Source: Paenibacillus phocaeensis (GTDB lineage Bacteria > Bacillota > Bacilli > Paenibacillales > Paenibacillaceae). Taken from it: DNA of 64,000 nucleotides. The stretch lies in contig NZ_FCOQ01000012.1 of NCBI RefSeq assembly GCF_900021165.1, positions 333,147 through 397,146 on the forward strand, written 5' to 3'. Shown here piece after piece: positions 59,909 to 64,000 of this stretch. Made by a program: the position numbers and the translations under genes. The notes beneath the pieces were generated by a model. The model was not told where the DNA came from. It ran no database searches and saw only the letters and a program-made list of their open reading frames with translations. The stretch's first letter is position 1; each line of letters starts with the position of its first letter.

Positions 59909-60823
59909 ATGGATGCGTTACTCCGAACCTTGTTTCAATCCTTCGCCAAAAGCCAGTCCGCCGGCCGCATGGCCCGCCGATACGGTCTTCGCTTCGGCGC
60001 CGCCCGGTTTGTGGCCGGGGAGACCATCGAAAGTGCGATCGATGCCGTACGCGTGCTGAATGCGACCGGCCGGGAGGCTACGCTCGACCATCTCGGCGAA
60101 TTCGTCTCCACTGAAGCCGAAGCGGAACTGTCCACGCGGATGTGCCTCAAGACGTTGGACGCCATCGCCGAAGCCGGCGTCAAAGCCACTCTCTCGCTGA
60201 AGCTCACATCGCTGGGGCTTGGGATCAGCGAGCAGGTAGGTTTGAGCAACCTGACCACGATCCTGAATCGGGCCCGGATGCACGGGTTGTTCGTGCGGAT
60301 CGATATGGAGGATTTTGCCCAATGCGCTAAAACGATCTCCATTTACAAACGCCTGCGCGAGCAAATCGACAATGTGGGCATCGTTATCCAAGCTTACTTG
60401 TATCGCTCCCTGGACGACGTAGACGCTCTCCAACCTCTCCAGCCGAACCTTCGCCTTGTCAAAGGCGCCTACAAAGAGCCGCCTACGGTTGCCTATCCGT
60501 CCAAGTCGGATGTTGATGAAAACTTCAAACGCCTCATCTCCACTCATCTCAAGAACGGCGGTTATGCCGCTATCGCAACTCATGACTCCCAGATCATTGA
60601 CTACGCCAAACAAACGATCCAAGACTTGGCGGTGCCGCCGGACCGCTACGAATTTCAGATGCTGTACGGCATCCGCGAGGATTTGCAGCTTGCCCTCGTT
60701 CGCGAAGGCTACAAGGTGCGGGTCTACGTTCCTTTTGGCCGCGACTGGTTCGGTTATTTTATGCGCCGCCTTGCTGAACGTCCCGCCAACGTGTGGTTTG
60801 TCTTGAAGAATTTGTTTAAATAA
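59909..60823 (+). CDS. putB: Proline dehydrogenase
   Basis: 304-aa FAD enzyme that oxidises proline to pyrroline-5-carboxylate. It has VLNATGREATLDHLGEFV, LSLKLTSLGLGI, FVRIDMEDFAQC, QAYLYRSLDDV, LRLVKGAYKEPPTVAYPSKSDVDENF and the C-terminal YEFQMLYGIREDLQLALVREGYKVRVYVPFGRDWFGYFMRRLAERPAN, the substrate-binding helix. Close in length and motifs to B. subtilis PutB/FadM. ATG 59909 has AAGGA 9 bp upstream; the frame is open to 59822. First gene of putB-rocA; 33 bp to rocA. Confidence 0.95.
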   Translation: MDALLRTLFQSFAKSQSAGRMARRYGLRFGAARFVAGETIESAIDAVRVLNATGREATLDHLGEFVSTEAEAELSTRMCLKTLDAIAEAGVKATLSLKLTSLGLGISEQVGLSNLTTILNRARMHGLFVRIDMEDFAQCAKTISIYKRLREQIDNVGIVIQAYLYRSLDDVDALQPLQPNLRLVKGAYKEPPTVAYPSKSDVDENFKRLISTHLKNGGYAAIATHDSQIIDYAKQTIQDLAVPPDRYEFQMLYGIREDLQLALVREGYKVRVYVPFGRDWFGYFMRRLAERPANVWFVLKNLFK

Positions 60824-60856
60824 TTCACAAATTCCATTCGTAAAGGAGCGCGCCTT

Positions 60857-62428
<1,572 letters not shown>

Positions 62429-62448
62429 CAGAGGAAGCAGGCAGCAAC

Positions 62449-62469
62449 CAGCCCGCCTAAGGGGGGCTG
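62449..62469 (+). terminator. GC-rich hairpin after rocA
   Basis: AGCCCGCC-TAA-GGGGGGCT forms a tight stem 21 bp after the rocA stop. No T tract follows, so termination is uncertain. Confidence 0.4.
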
Positions 62470-62767
62470 CTCCTCCGAGGTCGAATGGCCGCCGGTCTTC
62501 TGACAGCCGGTCGTTCGCCGGGTGACCCAACTCGCCGACCGGTTTGATCGCCGGCTGCCTGAGCCGGGTGACCTTGGATCGGTGCGGAGCTTGATCGCCG
62601 GTCACCCCGCAGGGGGACCTGACCTCGGCGCGGGGCCTGGCCACTGGACAGTGGTCGCCGCTGGCTGGGGTTGCCGCTGGCCGGGGGCGCTTCGCTAGGT
62701 CTTGTTTGCTTACCAGCTTACTGGCTCGCTCGTTCGCTGCCCGGGCACCTACTGCTTGCTCACTGTT

Positions 62768-62881
62768 CGGACACCTACTGCTTGCTTTCGCACTCGCTCA
62801 CTGCTCGGACACCTACTGCTTGCTTTCGCACTCACTCGCTGCTCAGACACCTACTACTTGCTTTCGCACTCGCTCACTGCT
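62768..62881. repeat. 38-bp tandem repeats
   Basis: Three units beginning at 62768, 62806 and 62844 (CGGACACCTACTGCTTGCTT and so on, 38-bp period). Related sequence recurs at 63244-63290 and 63813-63890. They generate short Leu/Cys/His-rich frames that are not genes. Confidence 0.85.
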
Positions 62882-62896
62882 CGCCCCCCTGCCTGC

Positions 62897-63033
62897 TCTA
62901 ACGCTGATGAGACACGCTATTGTGGGGATTTCGCCCCGACTAAATTTCTAACGACGCTGAGACACGCTATTTGAGCGAAAACGCCGTGTTTCACCAGTAA
63001 AATCGTGAAATAAGCTCTGTGATCAGCGTTAGA
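62897..63033. repeat. 137-bp MITE-like element, copy 1
   Basis: Bounded by perfect 12-bp terminal inverted repeats TCTAACGCTGAT / ATCAGCGTTAGA, with no coding capacity. An inner copy of CTAACG(A)CGCTGAGACACGCT-like sequence lies at its centre. Identity with copy 2 extends beyond the right end to about 63119. Confidence 0.7.
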
Positions 63034-63300
63034 ATTCCAAATCGGCGTTTTTAGCCGGTTTAAGGTTTGTGGCAAGCGTTAGAGCCACGGCAGGAGTTTG
63101 TTGGTCTACTTGTCGAGCATCAGTGCCACGGCAGCAAGTTGATTGGTCAATTGTCCAGCATCCGAGCTACGGCGATGAGTTTGTTTGGTTGGATCATATG
63201 GTGAGCGCTGATGTCACGGCGGTAACTTACTACTCGCTCACTGCTCGGCCACCTACTGCTTGCTTTAACGCACTCACTCACTGCTCGGCCCCCTGCCTGC

Positions 63301-63437
63301 TCTAACGCTGATGAGACACGCTATTGTGGGGATTTCGCCCCGACTAAATTTCTAACGACGCTGAGACACGCTATTTGAGCGAAAACGCCGTGTTTCACCA
63401 GTAAAATCGTGAAATAAGCTCTGTGATCAGCGTTAGA
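63301..63437. repeat. 137-bp MITE-like element, copy 2
   Basis: Same length and ends as copy 1, 404 bp further on. Copy 3 starts at 63904 and runs off the window. The DNA between 62430 and 64000 holds no gene that I can support. Confidence 0.7.
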
Positions 63438-63520
63438 ATTCCAAATCGGCGTTTTTAGCCGGTTTAAGGTTTGTGGCAAGCGTTAGAGCCACGGCAGGAG
63501 TTTGTTGGTCTACTTGTCGA

Positions 63521-63733
63521 GCATTAGTGCCACGGCAGCTAGTTGGTTGGTCAATTGTCGTGCATCGGTGCCACGGCAGCAAGTTGATTGGTCAATTGTC
63601 GTGCATCAGAGCTACGGTAGCTAGTTAGTCGGCCCACTTGTCCAGCATCCGAGCTACAGCAGCAGTTAGTCGGTCACTTTTCGAGCATCGGTGCCACGGC
63701 AGCAAGTTGATTGGTCAATTGTCGTGCATCAGA
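63521..63733. repeat. ~41-bp tandem repeats (GCATCxGxGCyACGGCAGC type)
   Basis: Units begin at 63521, 63562, 63603, 63645 and ~63685, of the form GCATCGGTGCCACGGCAGC followed by AAGTTGATTGGTCAATTGTC. Two further units occur at 63115-63170. Part of the nested satellite block after rocA. Confidence 0.85.
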
Positions 63734-64000
63734 GCTACGGCGATGAGTTTGTTTGGTTGGATCATATGGTGAGCGCTGATGTCACGGTGGTAACTTACTA
63801 CTCGCTCACTGTTCGGACACCTACTGTTTGCTTTCGCACTCGCTCGCTGCTTGGCCACCTACTGTTTGCTTTCGCACTCGCTTACTGCTCGCCCCCCTGC
63901 CTGCTCTAACGCTGATGAGACACGCTATTGTGGGGATTTCGCCCCGACTAAATTTCTAACGACGCTGAGACACGCTATTTGAGCGAAAACACCGTGTTTC

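Noticed and set aside
62671-63909. Short frames rich in Leu, Cys, His and Thr after rocA
   Set aside because: They are translations of 38- and 41-bp tandem repeats, present in several frames, without RBS.

Overview
The window reads as a chromosomal segment of a moderately high-GC, spore-former-type Firmicute, most likely Paenibacillus or a close relative. The evidence is the YesM/YesN two-component pair, the Bacillus-type MhqR and OhrR circuits, a Bacillus-type LexA box, PutB/RocA proline catabolism, a Paenibacillus-style excess of intergenic palindromic and microsatellite repeats, and RBSs of the AGGAGG type. No rRNA, tRNA or phage genes were seen.

Layout. 1-3.3 kb: C-terminally cut YesM-like kinase and YesN-like regulator. 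3.5-7.6 kb: a quinone/electrophile detoxification operon (mhqP-mhqN-mhqO-mhqD-flavin reductase) with its repressor mhqR and two near-identical operators. 7.7-14.8 kb: a small haem-copper-oxidase-like membrane protein, a LexA-controlled DinG/Rad3-type helicase with an N-terminal nuclease-like domain, an acetyltransferase, a FAD protein, CutC and RlmN. 15.2-19.7 kb: an envelope-lipid set (UgtP-like glycosyltransferase, LtaA-like MFS protein, PAP2 phosphatase, YkoP-like protein) split by palindromic repeats. 19.7-24.1 kb: chemoreceptor, a small internally duplicated acidic protein, a membrane-anchored methyltransferase and a cytosolic 5'-nucleotidase-type phosphoesterase. 24.3-28.1 kb: phosphonate/phosphite transporter phnD-C-E-E. 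28.1-31.8 kb: repeat-rich region with a 155-bp tandem array interrupted by an IS1182-type element, plus a PD-(D/E)XK-winged-helix protein. 31.9-36.8 kb: Gpx/OhrR peroxide pair, AraC regulator, Fur-boxed siderophore-binding lipoprotein, MFS protein. 36.9-41.2 kb: a six-gene operon linking a glutathionylspermidine-synthase-like ATP-grasp ligase to a potassium channel, a DUF350 membrane protein, a lipoprotein and a Ser/Gly-rich exported protein.

41.6-56.1 kb is the most unusual region: a secreted RHS/YD-repeat polymorphic toxin locus. A 1,051-aa repeat protein and a 1,617-aa RHS protein ending in an EndoU-like RNase domain are followed, on the same strand, by its immunity gene and at least four further toxin-tip/immunity cassettes. 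The nearest two still carry copied pieces of the RHS core; the far ones have lost it and are decaying. Cassettes are separated by strong terminators. One putative immunity protein is a cytosolic PQQ-type beta-propeller, and the far end carries a frameshifted relative of the first immunity gene, as a trace of earlier toxin exchange.

56.3-62.4 kb: proline catabolism (putB, rocA) with a divergent sigma-54-type activator whose key AAA+ motifs are altered, and a permease. 62.4-64 kb: about 1.6 kb of nested satellite-like repeats including a 137-bp MITE-like unit with 12-bp terminal inverted repeats.
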